Positions 1 to 11,434 of a DNA stretch of 64,000 bases are shown here, one piece after another. Positions within the stretch are counted from its first letter, which is position 1, and the number at the start of each line of letters is the position of its first letter. The stretch covers positions 43,227,570 through 43,291,569 of the forward strand of contig OX579634.1 of assembly GCA_951230915.1 (NCBI GenBank). Direction: 5' to 3'. The DNA comes from Antitrichia curtipendula (Eukaryota > Streptophyta > Bryopsida > Hypnales > Leucodontaceae). The notes under the pieces are model-generated. The model saw only the letters and a program-made list of their open reading frames with translations. It ran no database searches and was not told the DNA's origin. A program made the translations under genes and the position numbers.

Positions 1-395
1 TCGTGGAGCTCTGAGTCAGAAAACAGGGTAAGCGCGTCTTTCGTTGCCAACTGCTTTCCACCTTCCACACTAGCCCTTTTGTCTTCAGATTTGTCCTTCC
101 GTCTGTCCCCCGCTCTCTTATCGTGGATTACTTGGTTGACCTTCTTCCGGGTCTGAACGTCGTCATGCTGGCCAACTCCAGAGTCTCGATTATCCAAAGC
201 AGACTCACTGATGGACATGTTGCCCTCTCTACTAACCTTGCTCCTACCTATATACCTCTCGAACATGCACCTCAAGTCCGAGATTGCTGCCGCCTGCTCA
301 ATATTTTTTTCCAATACAAGGGAGAATTTTGCATCCACTTTGTGCTTCAAAGACTGCACCACCTCCTTCAAAGTTGGTTCATCTGCGCCCGCACT
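1..395 (-). CDS. Partial open frame of unknown function, runs off left edge
   Basis: On the minus strand the frame is free of stops for 131 codons from an upstream TAG at about 398 to the left edge, which is unlikely by chance. There is no obvious Met start. The bases just upstream (minus strand, ...GCATAG then AGTGCG) would suit a splice acceptor, so this may be an internal exon. The predicted peptide is polar and charged, Lys/Glu/Asp-rich and probably partly coiled coil. I do not recognise a domain. It could belong to a host gene or to another element gene. The smaller plus-strand frames in the same place look like shadows of it. Confidence 0.4.
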
Positions 396-549
396 CTATG
401 CAACCACAAAAATGCCTCGTGAGAGTTCTGGTCATGGAAATCTCAGAAAGAGCTGACGTTAAAGCCATGCCAGCCTGAAAGGACTATAAAATAGTAGAGA
501 ATGACTTCTGAATCCACCTTCCCAAACATTTGAAAAGGTACCTCTCAGA

Positions 550-740
550 CAGGGTTGTCTTGTCGGATGGGTTTCCGGGTTTCGGTGATGTATTAGACGT
601 GTCGCGTTGTGTGTCGTATATGACATGTGTCGAATATAGGCGACAAATGCGTCGCAAAAAAATTTAGGGTTTTGAAGTTTTTTACCCCATGGTAAATGGA
701 TTTGTCCTACGTGTCTGGTTGTCCGCAGTGACGTGGAAAG
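550..740 (+). mobile_element. hAT-like element left terminus
   Basis: Begins CAGGGTTGTCTTGTCGGA and continues CpG-rich up to the point where a gag-like element is inserted. A diverged copy of the same stretch lies at 44976-45160, including a shared block around 'tttaccccatggtaaa'. The homology resumes at 4139, right after the inserted element. CAGGG ends are typical of hAT elements. No matching 8-bp duplication or right terminus was found, so the full limits of the element are unknown. The hAT transposase gene at 4920-8194 is the likely owner. Confidence 0.55.
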
Positions 741-1045
741 TGTCGCAGTCCAAATTTTTGGTTTTCAGTTGTTTATCTAGAAAACGGAACGGAAACTATC
801 GATTAGTATGTAGATTTTGTCTAGAAACAGCAGAGGACGGAAAATTAGGAAAGACATTGAAATAGTGGAGTAGTTCGAACGAATCCAATCCTAGTGGTGA
901 CACCCAGGAACCGGATTGGAATCGGATCCTTGTCCGGAAGTAGCAGTGGACCGGATTGGGGGTATAGAACCGGATTAGGGTTAGACCGGATTGGTGGGAC
1001 CGGACCGGTAAACGTCATCATGACGGCTTTTAGGTTAGGAGAGAC

Positions 1046-1053
1046 TATAAAAG
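1046..1053 (+). promoter_or_regulatory. TATA box of gag-like element 1
   Basis: TATAAAAG, 268 bp upstream of the ATG at 1314. The other two gag-like elements have TATA-type boxes 110-145 bp upstream of their start codons (TATTTAAAG complement at 56506-56514; TATATAAA at 63117-63124). Confidence 0.5.
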
Positions 1054-1313
1054 CCCAGGACCTCCTCAGTCACTCCCCATTTCCAAACGCTATTTGGTGA
1101 GAGTATTTTTGGCGCTCCTCGTTTTCAAGTGTTGTGAGCGTGCGCGTGTTTGTGTGAGCAGTAGAGGTGTGCTGCAGGGTAGGTTTCCGGTTGCGTACCG
1201 ATCGTTGTGCAGGTTTCCGGTTGAGATCGGAGAGAGAACGTGAGAACGGGACGTGTGGCTAGGACTATGTGAGGTAGAATCGGAAAGGACTGTCTTAGAT
1301 CTAGTCTGTGTCC

Positions 1314-2951
1314 ATGCCGCAGCTTAGGCGGAACAGACCAGGCCCATCCACGTCGTCGGCTCCGGTCAAACTCTGGAAGGTCGTTCCGGTTCTCCCTTCG
1401 ACAGAGGAGGAGATGGAGATGCTCCGGTTGGATCTCAACCGGATGGGGTGCCAGGATTTGCTCGACAAACCTTAGGGTTTCAAGGACGAGCGGATGGTGA
1501 AGGAGATCCAGGGGAAGTGGACGAACCAGTTCGACAACACGATCCGTTGTGTTCCACATCAATGGACGGAAGAGATCTGGAGGGAGGTTTATAAGTTCCG
1601 GACAGGAGGCCACGGGATGGCAAACCGGAAGGACGAGTACGTCCGGGGCAAGTTCCGAGGAGCGGTCAACCCCAAGGACGGATACGCGGTGGAAGACTGC
1701 ATCGACGACCGGCACCGGAAACTGTTACAGTTCCTGATCCCGATCCTCCATCCGGAGAAGCCGACAAGGGTGACAATCACCCTCGGCAACACTATTTTCG
1801 GTGCCCTGAGCGGTGACCGGAAAGCGGACTGGGCCCGGATCATGTTCGATCTGTTGGCCTATTTGGCGACGAGGGTCGGAAGGAGTAGGCCAACACCCGT
1901 GTGTCCCTACCTCTTCCACCTCTATGAGCAACACCAGCTCCTTTTAGACTCGGAAGAGAAGGAGTGGAAGGCCCAGGAAAATCTCCTGAAATACGGAGAA
2001 TCGAAAACGGACGAGGAGGAAGAGGAAACCGGATCCGAGACCGAAGAAGAAGAAGAAGATGAAGAAGAGGCGGAGAGGCAGCCCAAGCGGCACAAGACGA
2101 CGTCTCTGACCGGAAGAGGATCTCCACTCGGTGATAAAACCGGAAAGGAGAAGACACCGGAAAGGGAGAAGACAGGCTGTTCGAAGAAGGGACCGGTCGA
2201 CCCATTCGAGAAATTGGTGAAGACCCTCGTCGACATCCGCACGGACTGGGAGGCGAAGAGAATCACCCTAATCCAGATCGGAGAGTTGGTGCAGGCAGCA
2301 CCGGATAGCAAGTTGCCAAGGAAGGTAGTGGAGTGCATCACCAATCCGGTCGAGATCCGGAAGCAGGAAGCGGAGATCCGTCGACTCCAAGAGGAGGTCG
2401 ACATGTTGAAGGCGGAAGTGGCCACCTTCAAGGAAGATATGGCCGCCACCCAGATAATGGCGGACGAGACGCAGAAGGTGGCGGAATCAGTAAAGGCGAC
2501 TTTCGGAGAGACCGGAAGCGTGGCAGTCAGGGCCAGACTCTTCGACGAGAAGGTCTTGGAGGAGAAGAAACTATCCAATACCCGGATAGTCCGAATCCTG
2601 ACTGACTTCTCCGAGCAGGTGGAGAAGAATTTGGTCTTAGCACGAGGAGCGGCGGACCGGATGGAGGAGTGTACACAGAAGCTGACCGGATCGATGAGGG
2701 TCCACCTATCGGACATCTCCATGCCGGAATCGTTTTCGGAAGTACCAGACCCAAGGGAAGGAAAGGACCAGACTCCGCAGTCAAAGCCGAGTCAGCCTTC
2801 CCAGACCGCGCCGATCAACATTGAAGACTCTCCCGGTTCTGACATGCCAAATCCGATGGCCGGAGAGCGGAACAGGAACTTGGAAGAAGTCTTTGAGCAA
2901 TTGGAGGCGGAGCCCAAGAGTCCTTCGTTGGAGCGCGGGATAGCGATGTAG
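1314..2951 (+). pseudogene. Gag-like coiled-coil protein, one in-frame stop
   Basis: The frame opens at ATG 1314 and reads to 2951 apart from one TAG at 1473-1475. The two homologues in this window have Trp at this position (RPW then L K), so TGG to TAG is the likely change. Downstream of the stop, ATG 1494 gives a 485-residue product. The N-terminal ~200 residues form the conserved domain shared with 54419-56278 and 63260-64000 (features: RMGC, a Trp-rich WTEEIW stretch, a CI..RHR..L..LIPILHPEKP block, PYLFHLY). Next comes an acidic Glu-rich stretch, a basic part and a long C-terminal coiled coil. The layout resembles a retroelement gag, but I see no zinc knuckle, protease or RT. Function in capsid assembly is only inferred. 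Confidence 0.7.
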
Positions 2952-4133
2952 AATAAGTTAGGAAAGATAGGATAGGAACGAATCCGGATTAGTAATCCGA
3001 TCCGGTAGTGTTAGGAGGACCGGAAGTTAGGATCCGGATTTAGGTTGACTTTTAACGGCTCTTTTTGCCTTTTGTAATTTTTGGAAGTTCTCAAAGTGTA
3101 TATAATTCAGTCCTTGTGCTGAGGACTGAGAGTCTTTCCCTCTGCATCTTTCTTTGTGTTTTCTCCTTGTGCTTCTTTGTTGTACGATCTCCCATGTCTT
3201 GGCAGGATTGTGCGTGAGGGAGTTCGGAAGGCGCGAGCGGATGCGATGGGATTTCTCCCCTTGGTGTTTTCTTGGTTCTAAGTGCATGTGAGCAGATAGG
3301 ATAGAGTTGGAAGTGAACTTCAGTGCCTCAGCGCGTCTAGAGTTTGAGATTCCGGGTGAGAAAGCCGTTGTTAGGCTAGGCGGATAGGGAAGGATTCCTT
3401 AGTTGCGCTAGAACTCCTGGGTGAGAAATCCGGTTGAGTGTCCGATCTCCTGTGAGGTCTCGCCATCTTAGCGGTAAACGGAAGAATTCTAGTTGACGTT
3501 GGAACGGACGGGTACACTTGTAACCGCCTTAGCCTCGCACGGAATAAGATGACATTAGGGTCGTTGTAGTATTGAGAGGATCGTACGGGGGGTCTTTGTG
3601 TGACCAGTGGACCGGATTGCGATCTGGATTGCTGTGAAGGACCAAACCGGATCCGTACTAGCCTAGGAAGGAAGAGATTTGGAAAGTGGGTCTTCAGCCA
3701 CTATAAGTCACGGAAGGTGTGGTGGGCCTACCACTCTCAAAAGCAAGCGGCGAACCCTCTGATGGCTAAACAGAGGTAAAACCAAACCGGATAGGAGAGA
3801 AAATGGTTGTGAGTTGTCTAGAGCGGATTGGCCTAGACGGATACCCGGACCGGAAGAGATAGGGTCTTGGGGTTGTGTTGGATTCGATAACCGGAAGACT
3901 AGCTGGAATCGGAAGATAGAAAGAATCCGGTCCTTTGTTTTCTGGGTGTTTGAACTTCCGATCATAGAAAGAGGACCGGAAAAGATGGATATTACTACTG
4001 ACTTGGCTTAGTTCGTTAATAAGGCTAGATACTTCACAGAATCTCGTGGGTTCGATCTTTAGAGTCACTTTGTTATGCTTTAGAGTGGTTTTTGGGAGTA
4101 TAGCATGGGAATTGCTTATCCTGTGCTACGACA
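2952..4133 (+). other. Non-coding 3' tail of gag-like element 1
   Basis: No supported gene. The tail is dense in CCGGA and CCGGT words (for example 3000-3030, 3605-3660, 3780-3980) and contains a possible TATA-like 'tatataa' at about 3099. The open frames here are short and unconserved. Confidence 0.5.
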
Positions 4134-4156
4134 GAAAGACAGAACCACGTCAGCTT

Positions 4157-4421
4157 GGGCGACTGCGGGTTAGGGCGACTGCCGATCAGGGTAGGGCGAC
4201 CGCAGGTCCAAGAACCAGGGCAACTGCGGCTTCTAGAAGTGGGGCGACTTCGGGTCCAATGTCTATGGACGACCGCGGGTGGGGGATGGGTTGGGCGACT
4301 TCGGGTTCCCAGTGTCTGGGCGATTGCGGGTACCCAGTGTGTGGGCGACTACGGCTGCGTGTCTGGGGCGACTGCGGGTCCAAAGGCGACAGCGGTTGGG
4401 GGGATTCAGGCAGCGACCGCG
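4157..4421 (+). repeat. GGCGACYNCGGGT array, left end of hAT element
   Basis: About ten degenerate copies of GGCGACYNCGGGT on the plus strand, irregularly spaced (about 20-35 bp). The array lies just inside the hAT left terminus once the inserted gag-like element is ignored. The first copy follows 'cagaaccacgtcagcttg', which has a counterpart at 45160. These may be subterminal transposase-binding sites. This is an inference from position and repetition. Confidence 0.7.
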
Positions 4422-4440
4422 AGTGGCCTCTGCTGTAATT

Positions 4441-4919
4441 GAACATGACATCTATTAAAATCTTCTTAAAGCTACATGCTTAAAAAGCATTACATTGGCC
4501 GCTTATTCAAAACGGCTTATACAATTTGCAATTTCGAATAATATACCTCAGGAAATGTAGAAATCAATTCCTCTCATTTGAATGAATGCACAAAATCCAA
4601 TACAAGTCCACAATAATTATTATAATTATATTAATAACTCATATATATATGGGTCAGGTCCGGGGTATACAAATGAAGTTGTAATTGCATTGCACTTCCT
4701 ACTACTTTGTTATGGTCACCATTCCAATGCTTGTGAAAGTCTACACACTCCAAAAAAATTCAAACCTTCCTATATGTTTCTCAGCCTCACATACTTTAAT
4801 ATGAGGATGTACAAAAAAGTCACACATAAACTATTAATCTATTATAATCTTCATCTACAAATTTTCGATACAAAGAAACGTATGTTGAATCCTTACATAG
4901 TACTATACTATCTCCACAT
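4441..4919. other. AT-rich spacer, no gene seen
   Basis: Lies 3' of the hAT gene. It contains a TA-rich microsatellite at about 4615-4650. The plus-strand open frame from 4582 is low-complexity and overlaps the hAT gene antisense, so I do not call it. Confidence 0.4.
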
Positions 4920-7900
4920 CTATTCACTAGGATCAAAGTCGTCATCATTTGACACTTCATCGGCGTTGGGGTCTGTATCTTCATGCGACTCGTACCTATT
5001 CTCGTTGTCGGTCGAGCTCTCGTTCTCGTCTTCTTCTCTTGGCACTAGTATGTTTCGTACCTCTTGTTCTACCTCTGAATTCAGATTCCTAACTTCAGTA
5101 TCTACACCGGCAATGCCCTCTGTTTGCACCAGTCGTTTCGTGCGCCTCAACACGTCCGTGGTTCCATCAATGTTGGGTGTACGGTGTTGCCCTCTTCCAC
5201 TTGATTGACCAACATTTTGATTGGAACATTCCGCCCCCATGCTGAACCGTTGGACAACTTGATTTGGACGTTTAGGATTTCTATGGACCACCTCGTGAAC
5301 CCTCCTAATACGCTTCCTTCCTCCACTGTTGTGTCTACGCGTGCCCAATGATGATGCCCCTGGGGCTAACGTTGATGAAGGTTGAGTGGGTTGCGGAGCT
5401 GAGGCATGGACTTCCTCATCAATGGTCCGTGGTGGACCTCAATGCACCGGTGGCCTTGGCAGATGGGTTGGAGTAGACCTTGTGACCGTAGCCACACTCT
5501 GACTTGCTCCTCGATTTAAGGGTGCATTACGATTCAAATTCAAAATAGCTTGTAGAGGCACATCTGAATCGTACTCCAACGTTTCTGTTATTCGAGTGGT
5601 ACGCACATTCACTACTACAGGAATTGGACACCCCTCACGTACAACCTCATCAATGTGTACTGCCTCTTCTTCTCTTTCACTTTCCACAATAACTCGTGCA
5701 GCGCTCCGGAGATTTATTGGCATGCTTGAAGACGGATGTGCTAGTACTGGAGATCTTGTAGGCTCTTCTGGTGCAGGCACTAGATTTTGTACGCCTTCGT
5801 TGTTGTCATCAAAAGTTCTTTCCCTCGGTAGCGGTGAATATGCGGTTGGAGCTTCATCCCATGCAAAGACACAATTCCGTTCTGGTGTACGTAGGGGCTC
5901 CTCTTCACCATAATTGTTCTCATCATTACCATCCGTAAAAGCGTGGCCGTAACGTCGTCTTGGGGGGAGGTCAACAGCAGCAGGCATCATTCCAACCCAA
6001 GGATTTTCATGCAAGTGCTCTTCTTCCTCCATACGATTATCGGCAGCCCAACCAACTCTAGAAACCACATCATCTTCGTCACCCGAAGACAATGCCTCCT
6101 CGTTCTCTTCCTCGATATCTCCATCCATTAGGTACTTATCGTAGAAAAAGGCAGGATTGTGTCCACGTTTCTCACGTTCGAGCTTGTTGTTAGCGTAAAT
6201 ATACACCAATGCCTCCGCCTTGGATGTGGCCAGGCGATTTTGCACTTTACTGTGTACAAACGAATACATGCTCCAATTCCTTTCACATGAAGATGTTGAG
6301 CATGTCAAAGATAGAATTCTCTTTGCAATTTTCGAGAGAGCATTACCACCCACATAGTTCTACCACTGATGGGGCAGTAGTGTACCTTGAGTGATATCAG
6401 GAGCCTCCATCAAAGGGTCAAATGGACCTGTCTTTTCTTTGAATTCCACAAGCTCACTCATTGCCTCCATGGGTGACACTCCCAATGGCTCGCTGAGTTT
6501 TCGTATGACTCGATTCAAGGCAGATTTGGCCTCGCCATTGTTTTGAATGGTTGCTATATCAAGCAAATATGGGTTCAATAGTGCACCTGCATAGTGCAAA
6601 TCTGTGAGCATCAATTTCCAACGAGCGTCAAATTGCTTCTCGTACTTGTCTGCAATTGCGGGGTCTAGAAAAAAAGGCTCATTCCTCAACGAGTACACGT
6701 GCTCTTTCAAGCTCTGCATCACCATCAAAGCTTTGGGCATTGCTGGGATCTTCCCATCAAACACTCAAAGAGCAACGAGCACAGGCTGTACCATGTGTAG
6801 AAAATTCTCACCCTTCACCCAGAACGCTTCTGAAAGAATGTTTTGTCTTGCATGCATGGCTCGTCCTTGAACTACGTATCCGTTCTTCCGCTGAAACAAA
6901 ATCATCTCAAAAGGCGCATACGTCTCATCCAAAATCACGTTGTGCAACGCCTGCTTGCAATCCACGAGACGATCTACCATGAGGAAGTTGCAAGCAAACC
7001 GCGTTATGGCAGGGAGTCTCAACACCTTATTCGGTGAATATTTCCGAAACAGAGCCAAAGTGAGCTGATATTTTTTGATGAACGTGCAAATTTTCCTATA
7101 GTCCTCCACCAATTCAGTCACCTTCTTTTCCTTTCCCCAGTCTTCCAAAAGTAAATCCAAAATGTGTGCTGCACACCCTTGTTTATACATGTGAGGGTAC
7201 ATTTCTTGCAACCTTGTCATGGCCCCTATCATTACTGCGGCATTGTCCGTACATAGTTGAACAGTGTTTGCTGGTCCAACGTGGTCTATGTATTGTGCCA
7301 TAATATCCGTGGTGTAGGCAATGTCCTTCCTCACCCCTGTGCTATCCACCGAGCCCAAAAAAACATCTCCAGTAGGACATACAAGCATCATATTCAACAA
7401 AGGACAAGTATTGGTATCAGACCATCCATCTGAACAAATAGTCACTCCATACTGGTCAATAGAGTTCTTCATCCGTTGGGAGACCATGTTCTCTACAGCT
7501 GCCTTTTTCACATCTATCATTTTTTGCGCACTGCATTGTATGATGGCGGTTGATACACAAATCCAGCTATAGCGGTTTCCTTCACTGCATTTATAAACGC
7601 AGGATGTCGCATGACGTTAAAGGCTATGTTGGCTTCATAAAAAAAGGAAGCCCATATTTTATCTAACTTCTGTCGAAGGGTCAATTGTAATGCTTCATCC
7701 ATACTTCTTTGACGGGAAATGGAAGACACATTCCTCCTTCTCTCCACTATCGCTGGAGTAGAATCTACTGAGTCTGGATTAGGAGTCGATGGTTCATTCG
7801 TACGACTAGGGTCCCCGGACCCTTCAAAATCCACCTCCACTTCAGGCCCAACAAGGGGCCCAACAACACCATCATCTGCATTGAGTGCAATCGGCGCATC

Positions 7901-8194
7901 GTACATTTCTTCGTAGCTCATGAATTTTGGAACAACCCCCATACAATTCCTAAATTTTTCCAATATGTTTGGAGGGATACGTTGACAGAGATCCTGTCTA
8001 CGCGTGGCGCCAAATCCAAAGTGAGTCAATGCCCTCTTCCGTACAAATATTATGCTCCACCCACAGAATCTGCATTTCTTCGGATACAAGGAGGCATCAC
8101 CTTCAGTGCACGTTATGAGCCAAGGGTCCCACTCCTTTGTGGCCCTACATGTATCGTTAGCAGGCGTTGTCCTCCCACCACCTCGGCCAACCAT
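4920..8194 (-). pseudogene. hAT transposase (BED, DUF659, hAT C-terminal)
   Basis: Reads right to left. Residues ~1-80 (8194-7950) hold a BED-type zinc finger (Cys-x2-Cys then His, near KKCRFCGW). 7520-6765 is a DUF659-type RNase-H-like core with DGWSD, CTDNAAVM and QGCAAHILDL motifs. 6353-6150 is the hAT dimerisation region with the SSCERNWS signature. The last ~300 residues are an acidic, Ser-rich tail. It is broken by a 1-nt shift in an A run near 7517-7520, and by in-frame TGA near 6765, TAG near 6356 and TGA near 5437. Each stop fits a C-to-T or G-to-A change in an Arg or Trp codon. The active protein would cut and paste hAT elements in the nucleus; this copy looks dead. It has the array promoter at 8420-8612. 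Confidence 0.85.
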
Positions 8195-8419
8195 CTTGCA
8201 GATCCGCGATGGGTCTCACAAAAAAATTACTTTATTGAAAAAACCGGACCAATCAAAAGAAGTAATGACAAAGCCACCCACCAAGAGTGGTCCTATGAAC
8301 CTCTCAAAGCTAGGTTGTTGCCCTCTGAAGAACCTAAACGTCCGCAGGAAGCCTCTTTAGAGGATTCAAGACAAGAGCTTTATCACCGGAGCAAGATGAG
8401 AGGCAATGGCTGCCTTTCA

Positions 8420-8612
8420 GGCTTTATAGTCCAAGAGGGGTTGTGGGTGAGGGCAACCTCGGGTACAGAGGCGACCTCGGGTACAGGCTAAAGGGGGCGA
8501 CCGCGGGTCCAGTAGGGCGACCGCGGGTCCCATGAAGGGCGACTTCGGGTGCCCGCCAGGCGACTACACGTCCTTTTCTGGGGCGACCGCGACTCCAGTA
8601 GAATGCGACCAT
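8420..8612 (-). promoter_or_regulatory. GGCGACYNCGGGT array promoter of the hAT gene
   Basis: Five to seven copies of the 13-mer between 8450 and 8612 on the plus strand, so each reads ACCCGNRGTCGCC toward the gene. They are followed gene-ward by ACTATAAAG (complement of 8421-8429), a TATA-like box about 230 bp before the ATG at 8194. The same order (array, TATA, leader, ATG) is found at 12890-13468, 17725-18064, 20605-20891 and 28141-28500. Confidence 0.6.
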
Positions 8613-8669
8613 GGTCCATGGGTAAGCATGTGTGCAATTTTCTTTTTCTTTTTAGGGCCACTTGTGGAG

Positions 8670-10445
8670 CTTTGTGGATATATAATTTTTATTTCAAATG
8701 GTGCCCGGGAGAAAAAGTTATGCCAAAAATAGAGTTTGGCGGGCAACACAAAAAAATCACAGAAAGTCAAAATAAATTTCTTAAATATTTTTCCCAAAAT
8801 CTATGTCTTTTTGTGTACATTTGAAGCTTTGATTCATTCTATTTGGACTAAAAATGAAAAAGTTATGGACAGTCTTAGTTTTTCGGGCAATCTAAGCATC
8901 TTCTTGAAAAAATAACTTTAGGATTCATTTTTTAATGGAATTTTTTTCAATTTTCAGAAAAAAAATGTTAGACAAGGTTGAATTTGCTTGCTAGAACAAT
9001 CTCACCGTTCGGATTATGGTATTTCAATTTTGCCTTCAAGCTATTAACGATTTAGTTATTCCTTCAATCTTGAACCTACTTCTATTTAACAATTTTTTAA
9101 TGAGTGAAAATTTAGTGTTTCTTTCTTGAATTTTTTTTCCTAGATTCTCAACTGAATTATTCAACATATAATCTTAGAAAAGCAAAATCAGCAATACAAA
9201 AAATTTAAGTTAAATAGGTTCAAAGCCCATAAATCTAGTCAAGCAAGGTGCAAAAAAACTTGTTTTCTTCACTTTGAATGCAAATATCTTGCAATCTATG
9301 TGGTCAAAGTTTCTGAAATTTCTTGCATACATTCTTATACTAGTCTAGTATAAGATCCTACGGTTAGATATACCAAAAAAAATAATTTTTATCGTTTTTT
9401 GCTCTTTGCAATAGAAGTGGCAGTTTTAACCCCTCAAGGCCCATGACCATTTTGGGCTTAAAAACATCATTGATTTTCAAGCCTTATAAGTCTACACGTC
9501 ATGAAGGTATCAAAATCTCAACCGTACAATCTTGTAGTGTACATATTGTAGATGACGTGGATCAAATTTGGAGTCATTTGACCTCATAGATTGCAAGATT
9601 ATAATGTTTTAGTGTTGAAAAAAGATGCTGAAATTTTCCTTAAAACACATTTGGAGGTGAAATTTGATTTCTAAACCTACTCAAATGAAAAAAATTTACA
9701 CTAGAAAGTGGTTTGAAATCAACACATAAACACATTGGTGAAAAAAAATTCATTAAATTAAATCATTGTGTTTGTAAAAAGACTTTGAAATGTAAGAAAA
9801 AATAGCAAAAAAGGGTGCAAAAAACACATCTAAGGCTGAACCTACTTCTACTAAAATGCTTCTCAGTCACTCGATACTTCTTTTATTGATACAAAATTTT
9901 AGCCACAAACACTAGACAAGTATGCGCAACTTTCCAAAAAAATAAAATTGAAAACGGACACAGTATGAAAAAGTAACAAGCCGCCGAAGTTCAAACTAAC
10001 CAAAAAATGTTAGGGTTTTGAACTTCGAATCGCTCCCAAACATTCAAAACAACTTGGCTTGCCATGAAAATTTTACCACATCAATTAGATGTCTATAGGA
10101 ACAAAATACAACAAATTTTATTAAAAACAACCATTGGATGAAGGAGATACAAGCCCCCGAAGTTGCAGCCATGACAATGCAATGTGCTGAAATCAAATTG
10201 AACCTGTGAATTTTGAACGGCTGTCACACCCTCAATTCATCTTGAATTAGTCTGAAAATTTTATCACATAAACTAGACTATTATGCAAAACTTTCCCAAC
10301 AAGTTTTTTTGAATTTGGACATTGGATGCAAAAGTTACATCACTTTGAATTGGACTTCCAAACTATGAGAGGCTACTTTTGAGCCCCTTGGGCGTTGAGG
10401 GGTTAAGTGTGTTTTGATGGAAAAAAGACCTCGGGGCTTTAGGGG
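8670..10445 (-). mobile_element. TTAA-type MITE, copy D, with nested element
   Basis: Matches the 921-bp MITE at 47867-48787, sharing the 'ggtgcccgggag' block near 8700, 'gctttgattcattctattt' near 8826 and 'gttagaacaatctcacc' near 8987. The far end is CTTTAGGGG next to TTAA at 10446-10449. The near end is truncated or diverged around 8640-8670. It is interrupted by a different TTAA element at 9430-10402. No coding capacity is seen. Confidence 0.65.
9430..10402. mobile_element. 973-bp TTAA element with CCCCTCAA inverted ends
   Basis: Left end CCCCTCAAGGCCCA (9430), right end complement CCCCTCAACGCCCA (10402); one mismatch in 14. Both ends abut TTAA (9426-9429 and 10403-10406), and removal leaves a single TTAA in the host MITE. 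A TTAA duplication with C-rich ends is the hallmark of piggyBac-type transposition. No ORF of note, so non-autonomous. Confidence 0.7.
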
Positions 10446-10449
10446 TTAA

Positions 10450-11434
10450 TCCACAAATCACCCTTAAAGTGAATTTTGGGCATTTCTTGTAGTTTTTTAC
10501 TGCTGTGAATTTCATGAATTCAAATGGCATTTCTTGATCTTGAGTCTACCTAATGCTTGGCACGCTTGTTACATACATTTTTTATTCCAATTGGAATATT
10601 TGAAATAATGCTAATTTTTACTATTTTATAGCAATATGAACTTTGGGCCTATAAGTATGGTTTGTTATGTCTCCCATTTTAGCATGGCACGTCAACTTCG
10701 GTGTACATAATGATGTTATTAATCATAATATAATTTTATGGTGAAAATGTAAGATATTTTGAGTATATTCTGTATGACATATGGAATTTCTTCATTATTT
10801 CCTAAAAAATGCATAGTAATTTCAAATTCTAAAAAGAAAGACACATGCTCCATGTGTAAGGGCAAAACAAAACATAACAACATCACTTATGAGTTGGAAG
10901 ATTACAATGTTTGATCATAACCATGTTCAAATTTTAAACCAATTTGATATCTTTTAATTTTTTTTTCCTGTGTTCTACTTGAAGAAGTGGCTTCTTTAAA
11001 GATGGTCGGTTTTAAATGGCATAATATGTTGAACTACAATCAATTTATGTGTAATGAAATTGTAGTCCACAAATTTTGTAATTTAAATTCTGATGTGATT
11101 TTTCTCCAACCTCTAATGTACAAGAGCCCTATTTCTTAGAGCCTTATATCCAAGAGCATTCAACAATAGAAAATCAAGATTTGAAATGGACAAATTTGCA
11201 TTAAATCCTGAATATCAAATACATAATCCGCGGGTATATATACATGTTTACAAAAGCATATAGTCCTACAACAATTGCAACTAATCAAAATCATGCAATA
11301 TCCTTCTTGTCCTTCTCTTCTCTTTTCTTTTTCTCGGATTCCAGCTCGACCATCACTTCGTTCTCTACCCTCTTCAAATATGCGATGTTACGTTGCCCGA
11401 AGCTCTTAAAGTAACCTTGCCTCTAAGCTTTTCT
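10450..11434. repeat. AT-rich DNA with a dispersed repeat, no gene
   Basis: 10800-11160 resembles 14100-14510 (blocks such as 'aacatcacttatgagttgga' versus 'aatatcacttatgggttga'). 11145-11185 resembles 44108-44140 ('aagagcattcaaca'). I see no gene. Confidence 0.45.

Larger units (their letters stand above)
741..4133 (+). mobile_element. Gag-like element 1, 5-bp target duplication GAAAG
   Basis: Starts TGTCGCAGTCC at 741 and ends GCTACGACA at 4133, flanked on both sides by GAAAG (736-740 and 4134-4138). The termini form a short inverted repeat, TGTCG...CGACA. It carries one long ORF (1314-2951) behind a TATA box, followed by about 1.2 kb of non-coding tail very rich in CCGG words. I see no long direct repeats at the ends, so it does not look like an ordinary LTR element. 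It sits inside the hAT left end; removing it rejoins sequence that is continuous in the related copy at 44976-45330. Confidence 0.75.

Noticed and set aside
741..4133. Ordinary LTR retrotransposon call for the gag-like elements
   Set aside because: TG/CA ends and 5-bp duplications fit, but no direct terminal repeats, protease, RT or integrase could be seen in either bounded copy.
4582..5208. 208-codon plus-strand frame
   Set aside because: Low-complexity Asn/Tyr/Ser composition, half of it antisense to the acidic hAT tail.
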